23,889 nt of DNA, from NCBI GenBank assembly GCA_025060275.1, contig JANXCJ010000012.1:1-23889 (forward strand). The letters are read 5' to 3'. This document shows, in pieces, positions 16,261 through 23,889 of this stretch. This DNA comes from Bacteroidia bacterium. GTDB taxonomy: Bacteria > Bacteroidota > Bacteroidia > SpSt-205. The position numbers and the translations under genes are program-made. The notes under the pieces were generated by a model. It was not told the origin of the DNA. It saw only the letters and a program-made list of their open reading frames with translations, and did no database searches. The number at the start of each line of letters is the position of its first letter. Positions within the stretch are counted from its first letter, which is position 1.

Positions 16261-17634
16261 ATGCAAACTTCCCCATCCCTCTTGAAGTACGTCATCTTAG
16301 GCTGGACAGGACTGTACTTAATTATAACAGCTCTATACTTTTATAAGTATGTTATCCGATTAGGCTATGGTTTCCCTGCAATGGTAGAGGCGTATGATCC
16401 TCAGTATGAATACATAGGTCCTGTACTATATTTACTCAAGCAGGGCGTTTATTGGACAGATTATAGAATGCCGGGCTTCGCTGCTATCTATGTCATTCTA
16501 TATGGAGTTACTCAAAATGAATATTACGCTAATGTCCTCTTTACAATCTTATCTCTTTTAGCAATCATAGCAGCAATGATTCTTTCTATGACTTATGTCA
16601 TGAATAAAACTAAATCTTACCTCTATGTCAGTCTCATAGGATTTGCGTGGGCTACCAATCCTGTTTTACATCGCTGGTTTTCGATAGGTACAGAGGGGAT
16701 GGCGATTAGTTGCATTATCCTTAGCATTATTGCCTTGGCGCGAGAACGGTACCTATTAGCTGGTACTCTACTGACTTTGAGCATTTTTTTACGCCCTATC
16801 TCAGGCGTGCTATTAGTACCGATAGGACTCCATCTCTGGAAAGTAACCGGTTATCCTCCTCCATGGCAATTTTCAAAGAATAGAGCTATAATTCTTACCT
16901 TCCTGCCCTTTCTAATAACAGAGTCAGCCTGGATCATAAGAAACTATCTCAGATACAAGGACTTTAGACCTCTCTCTGGTACAGGAACCATGCAAAACGA
17001 GACAATGTATGGCACTCCCGAGGTAAAATCCATCTCTCTCCTAATAAGAATGGGGATGTCTACAGATAATACCCTCTCCCAACTTTTTGAGCATGGAAAA
17101 GTCATAGACAGTGCAAGTTTTATGTTTTTCGTCCCTAAAAGGTATCTCCCTGATACACTCCTCACCAAACTCAAAAGGCTCATACACATGCAAAACAGCC
17201 GTGCAGAGAAGGACTGCGATTATCTACTAAAAATAGAGCAACTCAGTGGTGAGATTATGAAGGATGTGAAAATACCCCTTTATGCCAAAGTACTTAATAG
17301 ACTATACCACTCCATATTTGGAGATATAGTTTTCCTTCACAAGGAGACCTCCCCTTGGAGACTAATCCTGCTGCTTGCAAAGCATCCCCTACACGCTATA
17401 AGTAGTATCCTGATAGTATTAGTTCTTACAATCCCCATAGGAATTCTAGCCTCAGCCATCTTATGGCGAGGAGACTTTCTCAAAGTCTTGCTTTTAGTAC
17501 TTATAGGCGTTTCTCCCATGTGGGCTCACTTGCTGACTGGAATAGTTGACCATCGCTACCTAACTTCTTATCTACCTTTAGCTACACTAACCCTCATAGA
17601 ATCTACTCTTTATCTTCAAAGAAAAAAGAGTTAG
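16261..17634 (+). CDS. Polytopic membrane protein, putative GT-C glycosyltransferase
   Basis: A 457-residue protein with about ten hydrophobic helices. The first helix is followed by a loop with EAYDPQYEYIGPVLYLLKQG and then YRMPGFAAIYVILYG. The order of helix, acidic loop, amphipathic helix and Pro-Gly-containing helix resembles GT39/ArnT-like lipid-linked-sugar transferases, and FLRPISGVLLVPIG fits a typical later helix. A loop of about 150 residues (residues about 225-370) separates the first helix group from the last three. No precise catalytic residue can be fixed. It lies between the OmpA-propeller gene and ispG, 9 bp before the latter, perhaps in one transcript. If it is a GT-C enzyme it would use a polyprenyl-phosphate sugar, and ispG works in precursor supply for polyprenyls, but this link is speculative. 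Confidence 0.5.
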   Translation: MQTSPSLLKYVILGWTGLYLIITALYFYKYVIRLGYGFPAMVEAYDPQYEYIGPVLYLLKQGVYWTDYRMPGFAAIYVILYGVTQNEYYANVLFTILSLLAIIAAMILSMTYVMNKTKSYLYVSLIGFAWATNPVLHRWFSIGTEGMAISCIILSIIALARERYLLAGTLLTLSIFLRPISGVLLVPIGLHLWKVTGYPPPWQFSKNRAIILTFLPFLITESAWIIRNYLRYKDFRPLSGTGTMQNETMYGTPEVKSISLLIRMGMSTDNTLSQLFEHGKVIDSASFMFFVPKRYLPDTLLTKLKRLIHMQNSRAEKDCDYLLKIEQLSGEIMKDVKIPLYAKVLNRLYHSIFGDIVFLHKETSPWRLILLLAKHPLHAISSILIVLVLTIPIGILASAILWRGDFLKVLLLVLIGVSPMWAHLLTGIVDHRYLTSYLPLATLTLIESTLYLQRKKS

Positions 17635-17643
17635 AATATTTCT

Positions 17644-19578
17644 ATGCTTCGCACAGGAATGCTTGCTCACTTGCAAAAATATTACACCTCCTTAGTTAAT
17701 CCAAGGCGCCTCATTACGAAGGAGGTAAAGATTGGAGAGGTACCGGTGGGAGGAAATAATCCCATTCGTATTCAAACCATGACCACCACAGACACATTAG
17801 ACATAGAGGGCACAGTAGCACAGGTAATTCGGCTGGCAGAAGCAGGTTCAGAATATGTGCGTATCACTGCTCCAAGCCAAAAGGAAGCAGAAGCATTAGC
17901 GGAAATCAAGAAACGCGTTCGTGCAGCTGGCTACCGGGTACCCCTTGTAGCAGATATTCACTTCACACCTAAGGCTGCGGAGATTGCAGCCCGTATTGTG
18001 GAGAAGGTCCGAGTCAACCCAGGTAATTATGCCGATAAGAAGCGTTTTGAGAATCGCACCTATACGGATGCCGAATACGAGGCGGAATTGCAACGAATCT
18101 ATGAGCGCTTCGCTCCCCTTGTACGGATATGTAAAGAGTATGGAACAGCTCTCCGAATCGGCGTAAATCACGGCTCCCTTTCTGACCGCATACTCAACCG
18201 CTACGGAGATACCCCCGAAGGCATGGTAGAGTCAGCTATGGAATTTGTACGGATTTGTGAAGCAGAAGGCTTTGACCAGATAGTTATTTCTATGAAGGCT
18301 TCCAATCCAGCGGTGATGGTAACTGCTTATCGCCACCTAGTAGCACGCCTAAAAGCACATGGAAGGCTGTATCCCATACACTTGGGAGTGACAGAAGCCG
18401 GAGGAGGAAGCGATGGAAGAATCAAATCCGCCTTAGGCATAGAAGCTCTTCTGCTTGATGGAATCGGTGATACAGTAAGGGTATCTCTCACTGAACCCCC
18501 AGAAAATGAACTACCTACATGTAGAGCCCTCGTGTCTTTTGCAGAAACCTACAGAGACATTTCTCTAGACCTTCCCGAACCTACATGGGAAAGTGGAGGG
18601 CTCTCCTATGAACGCTTCGCCCGAAGAGCTGTAGAAAACATTGGAGCAAATTTCCCAGCTGTAGTGATCGCTGACCATAGCAGAGAAGTAGGAGGAATAT
18701 CTCTCTACTACGGAGAGAATGCTCCTGATTTCATATACGTAGGGACTCATGTTCCTTCCCCCATGCCGCCAGAGAGGCGATTGATTCTTGAAGCAAAAAC
18801 TTGGGAAAAAGTAGGCCGCCCGATTGATACTCCCTTTTTTCCATCATTAGCCGACTGGAAAAACGCCTCCATCAAGCACCCCTCTCTCAACTGGGTGCGT
18901 CTGAAACCAGAAGATTTACTCAAGGAAGAACTTGATTTTCTGGAAGAACCACACACGGTTTGGGTATTAGAAACAGATGTGCCTATCCCCTCTAGGGCCT
19001 TACGCTGGATGCGCCTGTATGCTGCTCAGAAAGGCTTCTTCCCTCCCATGGTAGCCCGGCTTATTTTACCTCCCCCTTTGCAAAGTCCAGAACCCTTGCC
19101 TGCCCATGCTATTGCTGTAGAGATGGCGTGCCACACAAGCTTATTACTTTTAGATGGGCTAATAGATGGGCTCTGGCTTTACATTCCCGGGCGCCCCCCT
19201 GCAGTAGGTGTGCGTCTTGCATTTGACCTACTCCAAGGAGCACGCATGCGACTTGTCCGCACTGATTATATTGCTTGCCCTTCCTGCGGTAGGACTTTAT
19301 TCAACTTAGAAGAAGTAACCGCTCGGATTCAAGCCCGTACCTCTCATCTCAAAGGCCTCAAAATAGCCATCATGGGCTGCATTGTAAATGGGCCCGGAGA
19401 AATGGCAGATGCAGATTATGGTTATGTAGGAGCAGGTCCGGGCATAGTGCATCTCTATAGAGGCAAGGAGATAGTCCAAAAAGGTGTAAAAGAAAATGAC
19501 GCTCTTGAGGCCTTGATAGCTCTCATCAAGGCAGATGGGAAATGGGTAGACCCACCGGAAATACCCTCTTCAGCCTAA
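17644..19578 (+). CDS. ispG: 4-hydroxy-3-methylbut-2-enyl diphosphate synthase, long form
   Basis: Converts methylerythritol cyclodiphosphate to HMBPP in the non-mevalonate isoprenoid pathway. The N-terminal TIM-barrel part has PIRIQTMTTTDT, ADIHFTPKAA and VRVNPGNYADK. The C-terminal part carries the [4Fe-4S] ligands Cys545, Cys548 (ACPSCGR), Cys579 and Glu586 (MGCIVNGPGE). At 644 residues it is the long form with an extra central domain, found in Bacteroidota, Chlamydiae and plants, against about 370 in E. coli. ATG 17644 is 9 bp after the preceding stop; ATG 17659 is an alternative. No -7 box precedes it, consistent with read-through from upstream. Its last 53 bp overlap the 3' end of the aminotransferase gene on the minus strand. 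Confidence 0.96.
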   Translation: MLRTGMLAHLQKYYTSLVNPRRLITKEVKIGEVPVGGNNPIRIQTMTTTDTLDIEGTVAQVIRLAEAGSEYVRITAPSQKEAEALAEIKKRVRAAGYRVPLVADIHFTPKAAEIAARIVEKVRVNPGNYADKKRFENRTYTDAEYEAELQRIYERFAPLVRICKEYGTALRIGVNHGSLSDRILNRYGDTPEGMVESAMEFVRICEAEGFDQIVISMKASNPAVMVTAYRHLVARLKAHGRLYPIHLGVTEAGGGSDGRIKSALGIEALLLDGIGDTVRVSLTEPPENELPTCRALVSFAETYRDISLDLPEPTWESGGLSYERFARRAVENIGANFPAVVIADHSREVGGISLYYGENAPDFIYVGTHVPSPMPPERRLILEAKTWEKVGRPIDTPFFPSLADWKNASIKHPSLNWVRLKPEDLLKEELDFLEEPHTVWVLETDVPIPSRALRWMRLYAAQKGFFPPMVARLILPPPLQSPEPLPAHAIAVEMACHTSLLLLDGLIDGLWLYIPGRPPAVGVRLAFDLLQGARMRLVRTDYIACPSCGRTLFNLEEVTARIQARTSHLKGLKIAIMGCIVNGPGEMADADYGYVGAGPGIVHLYRGKEIVQKGVKENDALEALIALIKADGKWVDPPEIPSSA

Positions 19579-20719
19579 CTACTGCCTCTTCAATCATCTC
19601 AATAGGACGAGCAAAGCAAAGACGCAGCCAACCCGGATCATGACCATTATGATAGAATGGACTTAGGGGAATCGTAGCCACACCTACTTCTCTTGTCAGC
19701 CGTTCTGCTAACAACTCATCTTTCTCCTTTATAGGAGGACGCACCAAAACGAAATAGGAACCTTCGGGGGGCAGCACTTCCAACGAGGTATGCTCTACAA
19801 GAAGTCTAATCAGCAGCTGCCGCCGCTCCAAAAGAGCTTGATGAAAATACTTTGCTCGCTCGGGTGCTTCACCTAAATACCTTGCTATCACCTCCTGAAG
19901 GGGCATTCCCGCACAATATGTAACAAACTGATGTACACTCCGAATCTTCTGTGTAAGCGAAGGGGCAGCCAAAACATACCCTATACGCCATCCTGTAGCC
20001 CCTACCATTTTACCCAAAGACCCTACAATCACCGCTTTTGAACGAAGTAGGGAGGATTGGCGAATGCTTAGAGGAGGTACACTCTCCGCCTTATAAGGGT
20101 CCGTATGCCATGTCATGAGCTCATATGCCTCATCCATCACGAAGTGCAAATGGGGATGAAGAAGGGAGATCCTCTCTATCCATTCTATGTCTTCTGCCTT
20201 AAGCTGCCTCCCTGTAGGATTATGGGGGAAATTCAGTATAAGAAGATCGGTGTGGGTATCTATGCTCTGGACAATCGCCTCCCAAGGAATTCGCACTCCC
20301 TGCGAATGCAGTTCAAGCGAAAAAGGTACAGGAAAAGCTCCTGCCATCTGAATGGCAGGCAAATAGCTGTCATAAGCAGGCTCTAAGAAAACTACCTTAT
20401 TTCCCGGACGGGTTAGTGCCACAACCGCAGCAAAGAGCCCTTCAGTAGCGCCTGTGGTAATTGTAATCTCGCTCTCAGGATCATAAGATGTGGAGAAATA
20501 GTACTCAGACAGCAGAGCTACTGTCCTACGCAGTGCAGGCAAGCCCGCAGGAGCACTATACTGCTGCAGTGAAGGATTTATTATGTTTTCCCGCGCATAC
20601 TCAAGCAAAATGGGGTCTGGCTCTAACCACATGAGCCCCTGGGCAAGGTTTAGCGCGCCACACTGCTCTGCTAAGGCAGTCATCCGAGCGAAAATGCTCG
20701 TCCCTATCTTAGGATGCAT
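19526..20719 (-). CDS. PLP-dependent class I/II aminotransferase, methionine/kynurenine aminotransferase type
   Basis: A 397-residue fold-type I enzyme that moves an amino group between an amino acid and a 2-oxo acid. The sequence shows NLAQGLMWLEPDP, QYSAPAGLPALR, TTGATEGLFAAV, NFPHNPTGR, DEAYE and the PLP-binding Lys237 in SLGKMVGATGWRIGY. The last pattern (S-x-G-K-x-x-x-x-T-G-W-x-x-G-Y) is that of the YbdL/kynurenine aminotransferase branch, which often accepts methionine. The substrate cannot be fixed from sequence. A one-mismatch -7 box (TATTTTTA) lies four bases before ATG 20719. The 3' end runs 53 bp into ispG on the other strand, so there is no intergenic terminator. Confidence 0.88.
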   Translation of the reverse strand: MHPKIGTSIFARMTALAEQCGALNLAQGLMWLEPDPILLEYARENIINPSLQQYSAPAGLPALRRTVALLSEYYFSTSYDPESEITITTGATEGLFAAVVALTRPGNKVVFLEPAYDSYLPAIQMAGAFPVPFSLELHSQGVRIPWEAIVQSIDTHTDLLILNFPHNPTGRQLKAEDIEWIERISLLHPHLHFVMDEAYELMTWHTDPYKAESVPPLSIRQSSLLRSKAVIVGSLGKMVGATGWRIGYVLAAPSLTQKIRSVHQFVTYCAGMPLQEVIARYLGEAPERAKYFHQALLERRQLLIRLLVEHTSLEVLPPEGSYFVLVRPPIKEKDELLAERLTREVGVATIPLSPFYHNGHDPGWLRLCFARPIEMIEEAVVRLKRVFPVGLPISHLP

Positions 20720-20723
20720 GCGA

Positions 20724-20776
20724 TAAAAATAATAATCCTCTCCGCTGCCTTGTCCTTCACATAAAGGAGAGAGGAT
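20724..20776 (-). terminator. Intrinsic terminator whose U-tract overlaps the aminotransferase promoter
   Basis: Minus strand: the arm at 20776-20766 (ATCCTCTCTCC) pairs with GGAGAGGAT (20743-20735), with a two-base bulge, followed by TATTATTTTTA. It would end transcripts of the outer-membrane-type gene stopping at 20809. The same T-rich stretch contains TATTTTTA (20731-20724), one mismatch from TAnnTTTG and four bases before ATG 20719. Confidence 0.5.
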
Positions 20777-20808
20777 AGGGTACTTACGAGGAGCTGAATT
20801 GCTAAAAC

Positions 20809-21480
20809 CTACTCCGAAGTAGTAGGAGTCACAATACCTCCTGCACCAAAGCTAAGCCGTGCGAAGAAACGCTCAGGGGTTATACTAGGTCCCTCATTCA
20901 GTTTTAACCCTCCGCTATCCCATTCTTTCATGGAACCAAGGGCACGGAGGTAGCCTAACTGGAGTCCCACTAAAGGCCCTTTTCTAAACAGATACTGAAA
21001 AGAAAGGACCACCTCTCCTATGGCACCTCCTGTAGAGAGTTCCCGTGGGAGTATTCCTGGAGAGCTAACAGCTTGCTGGAAAGAAGCCGAACTAGGCCGC
21101 CCTTCTAGCTGGAAAGTGTAACCTCCTCCCCCTACCCCTAAGGCAGGAAGAAAGATAAACTGCTCCTTGATTCTCAGTGGAGAGCCTAACAGAAAGACGC
21201 CGGATCCTCCTGTCAGCCTATCTCCAAAAATAAACTCTCCCTGTCCTCCCAGGAAAAGCCGGCCTAGGTAAGAGCCTCCTCCTCCACCTACTGTGAAAGC
21301 CGTAGCTGTAGAGGGATAGGAAAGCCCTGCATCTTGTAATGTTTTTGAGAAGCCTTCATATCCTCGTATAATCGTATAACCTCCCATAAACCATCCAGCG
21401 CCGCCCCACATACCTTTTGATTGGGCATAAGCACTGGCAGATAATAAAAGGCTACCCAAGCTAACTCCAAAGTACCTCAT
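20809..21480 (-). CDS. Predicted outer-membrane barrel-like protein, Gly-rich
   Basis: A 223-residue protein with a clear signal peptide (SLGSLLLSASAYAQ). The mature part is Gly-rich with alternating strands such as SYLGRLFLGGQGEFIFGD, FIFLPALGVGGGGYTFQL, GPLVGLQLGYLRALG and FFARLSFGAGG, compatible with a small beta-barrel of the outer membrane. I know no specific family. It starts downstream of the RND pump gene with its own complete promoter and ends at a likely terminator, so it is probably a single-gene unit. A functional link with the pump is not shown. Confidence 0.65.
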   Translation of the reverse strand: MRYFGVSLGSLLLSASAYAQSKGMWGGAGWFMGGYTIIRGYEGFSKTLQDAGLSYPSTATAFTVGGGGGSYLGRLFLGGQGEFIFGDRLTGGSGVFLLGSPLRIKEQFIFLPALGVGGGGYTFQLEGRPSSASFQQAVSSPGILPRELSTGGAIGEVVLSFQYLFRKGPLVGLQLGYLRALGSMKEWDSGGLKLNEGPSITPERFFARLSFGAGGIVTPTTSE

Positions 21481-21487
21481 GGCGTTA

Positions 21488-21517
21488 CAAAATTATTGAA
21501 GACGTGGAGTCGGCAAA
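21488..21517 (-). promoter_or_regulatory. Complete Bacteroidota promoter TTTG-N18-TAATTTTG
   Basis: The clearest promoter in the window. On the minus strand TTTG (21517-21514) and a perfect -7 box TAATTTTG (21495-21488) lie 18 bp apart, and the box ends seven bases before ATG 21480 of the outer-membrane-type gene. Confidence 0.75.
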
Positions 21518-21560
21518 TCCCAACTTTGCGCAAGTAATTCAATTATGAAGACTTTTCAAA

Positions 21561-23889
21561 CTATTCCAAAACGATTTTTCGGAAAATTCTGAGGCGCCTT
21601 GTCCAGCTCAGGACCGTCACGTAATACAGATAGTATAGCACAGGAACTACTATGAGAGTAATAACCGTAGCAAAGCTTAGCCCAAAAATAATAGCGCTTG
21701 CCAGAGGAAGCCAGAAAAATGCTGTGTCACCTCCAAAGAAAATCTTAGGGTCTAACTCGGAAAATAGGGACACAAAGTCTATGTTGAATCCTACTGCAAG
21801 TGGAATAAGCCCCAGCACGGTGGAAGCAGCAGTGAGCAAGACTGGCTTGAGCCGTATGGAAGCACCCTCAATAATAGCCCGCCGAGTACGATAGCCACGC
21901 TGTTTTAGCTCATCTATGAATTCTACCAGTAAAATCCCGTTCTTTATCACTACCCCCAGTAAAGCTACTATACCTACTCCTGCCAAGACTACAGAGAACT
22001 CTATTTGAGACAAAGCAAACCCCCAAATGACACCAATCAGACTAAAAAGCACTTGGGAAGAGATAAGGAGAGGTTTGCCAATAGAGTTGAACTGCATAAT
22101 AAGTATGAGAAAAATTCCGCCTACCGCAAGGAAAAAAGCTTTTTGTAGGAAAGCGGCTGCCTTGGCTTGCTCTTCTTGCTCTCCTCCAATCTTGATTGTA
22201 ACCTCCTTAGGAATGAAAAATACTTGGAGGGCTCGCCGAATTTGCTGATTGATTTCGGTGGCATTATACCCTGGCAAGACATCTGAGGAGAGCGTAATGG
22301 TACGCTTGAGACTTTTCCTGCGTATTATCCCCTGCCCTGAGGCATAAGATACTCTTGCAAAGCTGGAGAGGGGATACTGCTTAAGTCTCCCATCACTTAG
22401 GTCCCGAAAAACAATCCTGTGAGTCATAAGCTGTTCAGGATTGCGCTGGTAGTCCTCAGCATATCGAATCTGAATGGGATACTCATCTTCTCCTACACGA
22501 AACTTAGAAGCCTCCTTGCCATAAAGAGCTGTTCGGAGCTCTCCTCCAAGCTGTGCAGAGGAAATGCCTGCCCGCTGCAACCTTTCTCTATCTATCAGAA
22601 GACGAATCTCGGGTCTTCCTAATATCAGATCGCTATTGAGCTCTTGTATTCCAGGAATTCTTAGAGAATCTAAGTAGCTTTTGACTTGAATAGCAGTCTG
22701 TATGGCAAGGTTAGGGTCTTCACTAGAAATTTCTATTTGAATAGGCTTACCTGCTGGGGGACCTGCTCTGTCTGCTTCCACTTGGAGGGTTACGCCGGGA
22801 AGGTCTTTCAGGGCATTATACACCACATCTAAGTAGGGGCGAGTGGACTGACCCTTCCGCTCTCGGAACTCTACAAAAGCCACGGTTATTTTAGCTCTAT
22901 TGGGGGCATTACTAGAAGTTCTATCAAAAGGGTCTCCAGCCCCTACGCCTACATTCACCAGGATAGAAGTAATCAGGGGGTTGTTAGGTCCCAGAGCCCC
23001 CTTGACCCGCTCATAAGCCATTTGGGCGATATAGTAAGTATATTCTGCGGAAGTACCTTCAGGGAGCTTGAGATAAGCGTAGATGTAGTTTGGGTCTCGG
23101 CTTGGAAAAAAACTTATCTTAGGAGGACGTAGTGCAAAAACAAGTACACCAAGCACAAAAATAAGAATGACACCCAGCAGCACCCATTTTGGATGTCCTC
23201 GCTGGATAGCCCAAGCTAATAGGCGTTTATGAGAGTCCATGAGACGAGGTAGGACTCTAATCTGAAAAGCTTGTATCGCTTTTTTCAATACACTACGAGA
23301 AAAAAGGAAAATCCCCGCAAGTGTAACAGTAAAATTTCCCAGACCTATCCATCCGACGACATAAAAAACCCCAGCTAAAAGTCCCATTATACCCATCGTC
23401 AGAAGAAACCCCCGAGTCCATACCCTTTGCGTTCCCCCCTTTACAGGACGCATAAAATCCACAGCAAAAACTGGATTGATTATGTAGGCTACAAAAAGCG
23501 AAGCAAACAACGTAATCAAAAAAGTTACCGGCAGGTAATAAAGGAATTTCCCTGGTATGCTCTCCCAAAAAAGTAGAGGCACAAAAGGAGCCGCAGTAAT
23601 CAGTGTACCCGATAAAACGGGTACAAATACTTCCGAAGCAGCTATTTGAGCTGCCTGCAAGATGGGAACTCTCCCATTGTCAAAGATTCGGTAAGTATTC
23701 TCAACTACCACAATCGCATCATCTACTACAATCCCCAGAGCTAAAAGGAAAGTAAAGAGAATAACCAGATTGAGGGTGTACCCTAAGGTGGGGAAGAATA
23801 AGAAAGCCATAAAAGATGACAAAGGCACTGCTAACCCCACAAAAAGCGCATTCTCTAGGCCTATAAAGAACATCATTACAAGGGTAACT
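21561..23889 (-). CDS. RND-family efflux pump inner-membrane subunit (5' end outside the window)
   Basis: Proton-driven inner-membrane transporter of the AcrB/HAE type. 775 residues are visible, roughly the last three quarters of a usual 1000-1050. The frame is open to the window end and enters in the second membrane helix (VTLVMMFFIGLENALFVGL). The paired Asp of the proton path are in GIVVDDAIVVVEN, and the matching Lys of the second half is in VIKNGILLVEF. Between them lies the large periplasmic loop. Six further helices close the protein. Both proton-path sites are intact, so it appears functional. The substrate (drug, metal or lipid) cannot be told. Membrane fusion and outer-membrane partners would be expected upstream, outside the window. 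Confidence 0.93.
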   Translation of the reverse strand, partial: VTLVMMFFIGLENALFVGLAVPLSSFMAFLFFPTLGYTLNLVILFTFLLALGIVVDDAIVVVENTYRIFDNGRVPILQAAQIAASEVFVPVLSGTLITAAPFVPLLFWESIPGKFLYYLPVTFLITLFASLFVAYIINPVFAVDFMRPVKGGTQRVWTRGFLLTMGIMGLLAGVFYVVGWIGLGNFTVTLAGIFLFSRSVLKKAIQAFQIRVLPRLMDSHKRLLAWAIQRGHPKWVLLGVILIFVLGVLVFALRPPKISFFPSRDPNYIYAYLKLPEGTSAEYTYYIAQMAYERVKGALGPNNPLITSILVNVGVGAGDPFDRTSSNAPNRAKITVAFVEFRERKGQSTRPYLDVVYNALKDLPGVTLQVEADRAGPPAGKPIQIEISSEDPNLAIQTAIQVKSYLDSLRIPGIQELNSDLILGRPEIRLLIDRERLQRAGISSAQLGGELRTALYGKEASKFRVGEDEYPIQIRYAEDYQRNPEQLMTHRIVFRDLSDGRLKQYPLSSFARVSYASGQGIIRRKSLKRTITLSSDVLPGYNATEINQQIRRALQVFFIPKEVTIKIGGEQEEQAKAAAFLQKAFFLAVGGIFLILIMQFNSIGKPLLISSQVLFSLIGVIWGFALSQIEFSVVLAGVGIVALLGVVIKNGILLVEFIDELKQRGYRTRRAIIEGASIRLKPVLLTAASTVLGLIPLAVGFNIDFVSLFSELDPKIFFGGDTAFFWLPLASAIIFGLSFATVITLIVVPVLYYLYYVTVLSWTRRLRIFRKIVLE

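Overview
The window looks like a chromosomal piece from a member of the Bacteroidota. Three things point there. IspG is the long (644-residue) form with a central insert. Promoter-proximal genes carry a TAnnTTTG -7 element, and no convincing Shine-Dalgarno sequence is seen at any start. The cell-envelope genes (SBBP beta-propellers, an OmpA-domain propeller protein, beta-barrel-like proteins) are of types common in that phylum. I cannot resolve the lineage further. I found no tRNA, rRNA, CRISPR array, insertion sequence or phage gene.

Layout. 1-747 is the 3' end of valS. 781-2407 (minus) is a two-gene unit: a small unknown protein and a protein with two V4R-like halves. 2610-7531 (plus) is an envelope cluster: a six-helix membrane protein with a coiled coil and a GAF-like domain; a secreted protein with a seven-repeat SBBP propeller, ankyrin repeats and a C-terminal coiled coil; and a barrel-like outer-membrane protein. 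7629-about 8855 (minus) is a decayed thioredoxin-fold gene with stops and frameshifts. 9011-9547 is an Nfu-type Fe-S carrier, facing mfd (9549-12752, minus) with one base between them. 12809-19578 (plus) holds a neutral-ceramidase-like enzyme, an OmpA-domain seven-repeat propeller protein, a putative GT-C membrane protein and ispG. 19526-23889 (minus) holds an aminotransferase that overlaps the ispG end, a small outer-membrane-type protein and the 3' three quarters of an RND efflux pump gene.

The most striking signal is not a gene. Seven genes, on both strands and of unrelated function, have a perfect TAnnTTTG box ending only 4 to 10 bases before the start codon, and two more have a one-mismatch version. 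Genes that look internal to operons lack it. Since transcription in Bacteroidota starts a few bases after this box, the mRNAs would be leaderless or nearly so. The box also decides the start codon in several cases (GTG at 2610, ATG at 2407, GTG at 12809, ATG at 9011).

Functionally the window mixes housekeeping genes (valS, nfu, mfd, ispG, an aminotransferase) with envelope and surface genes of unknown role. IspG and Nfu are linked in principle, because IspG is a [4Fe-4S] enzyme and Nfu proteins deliver such clusters, but nothing in the layout shows co-regulation.
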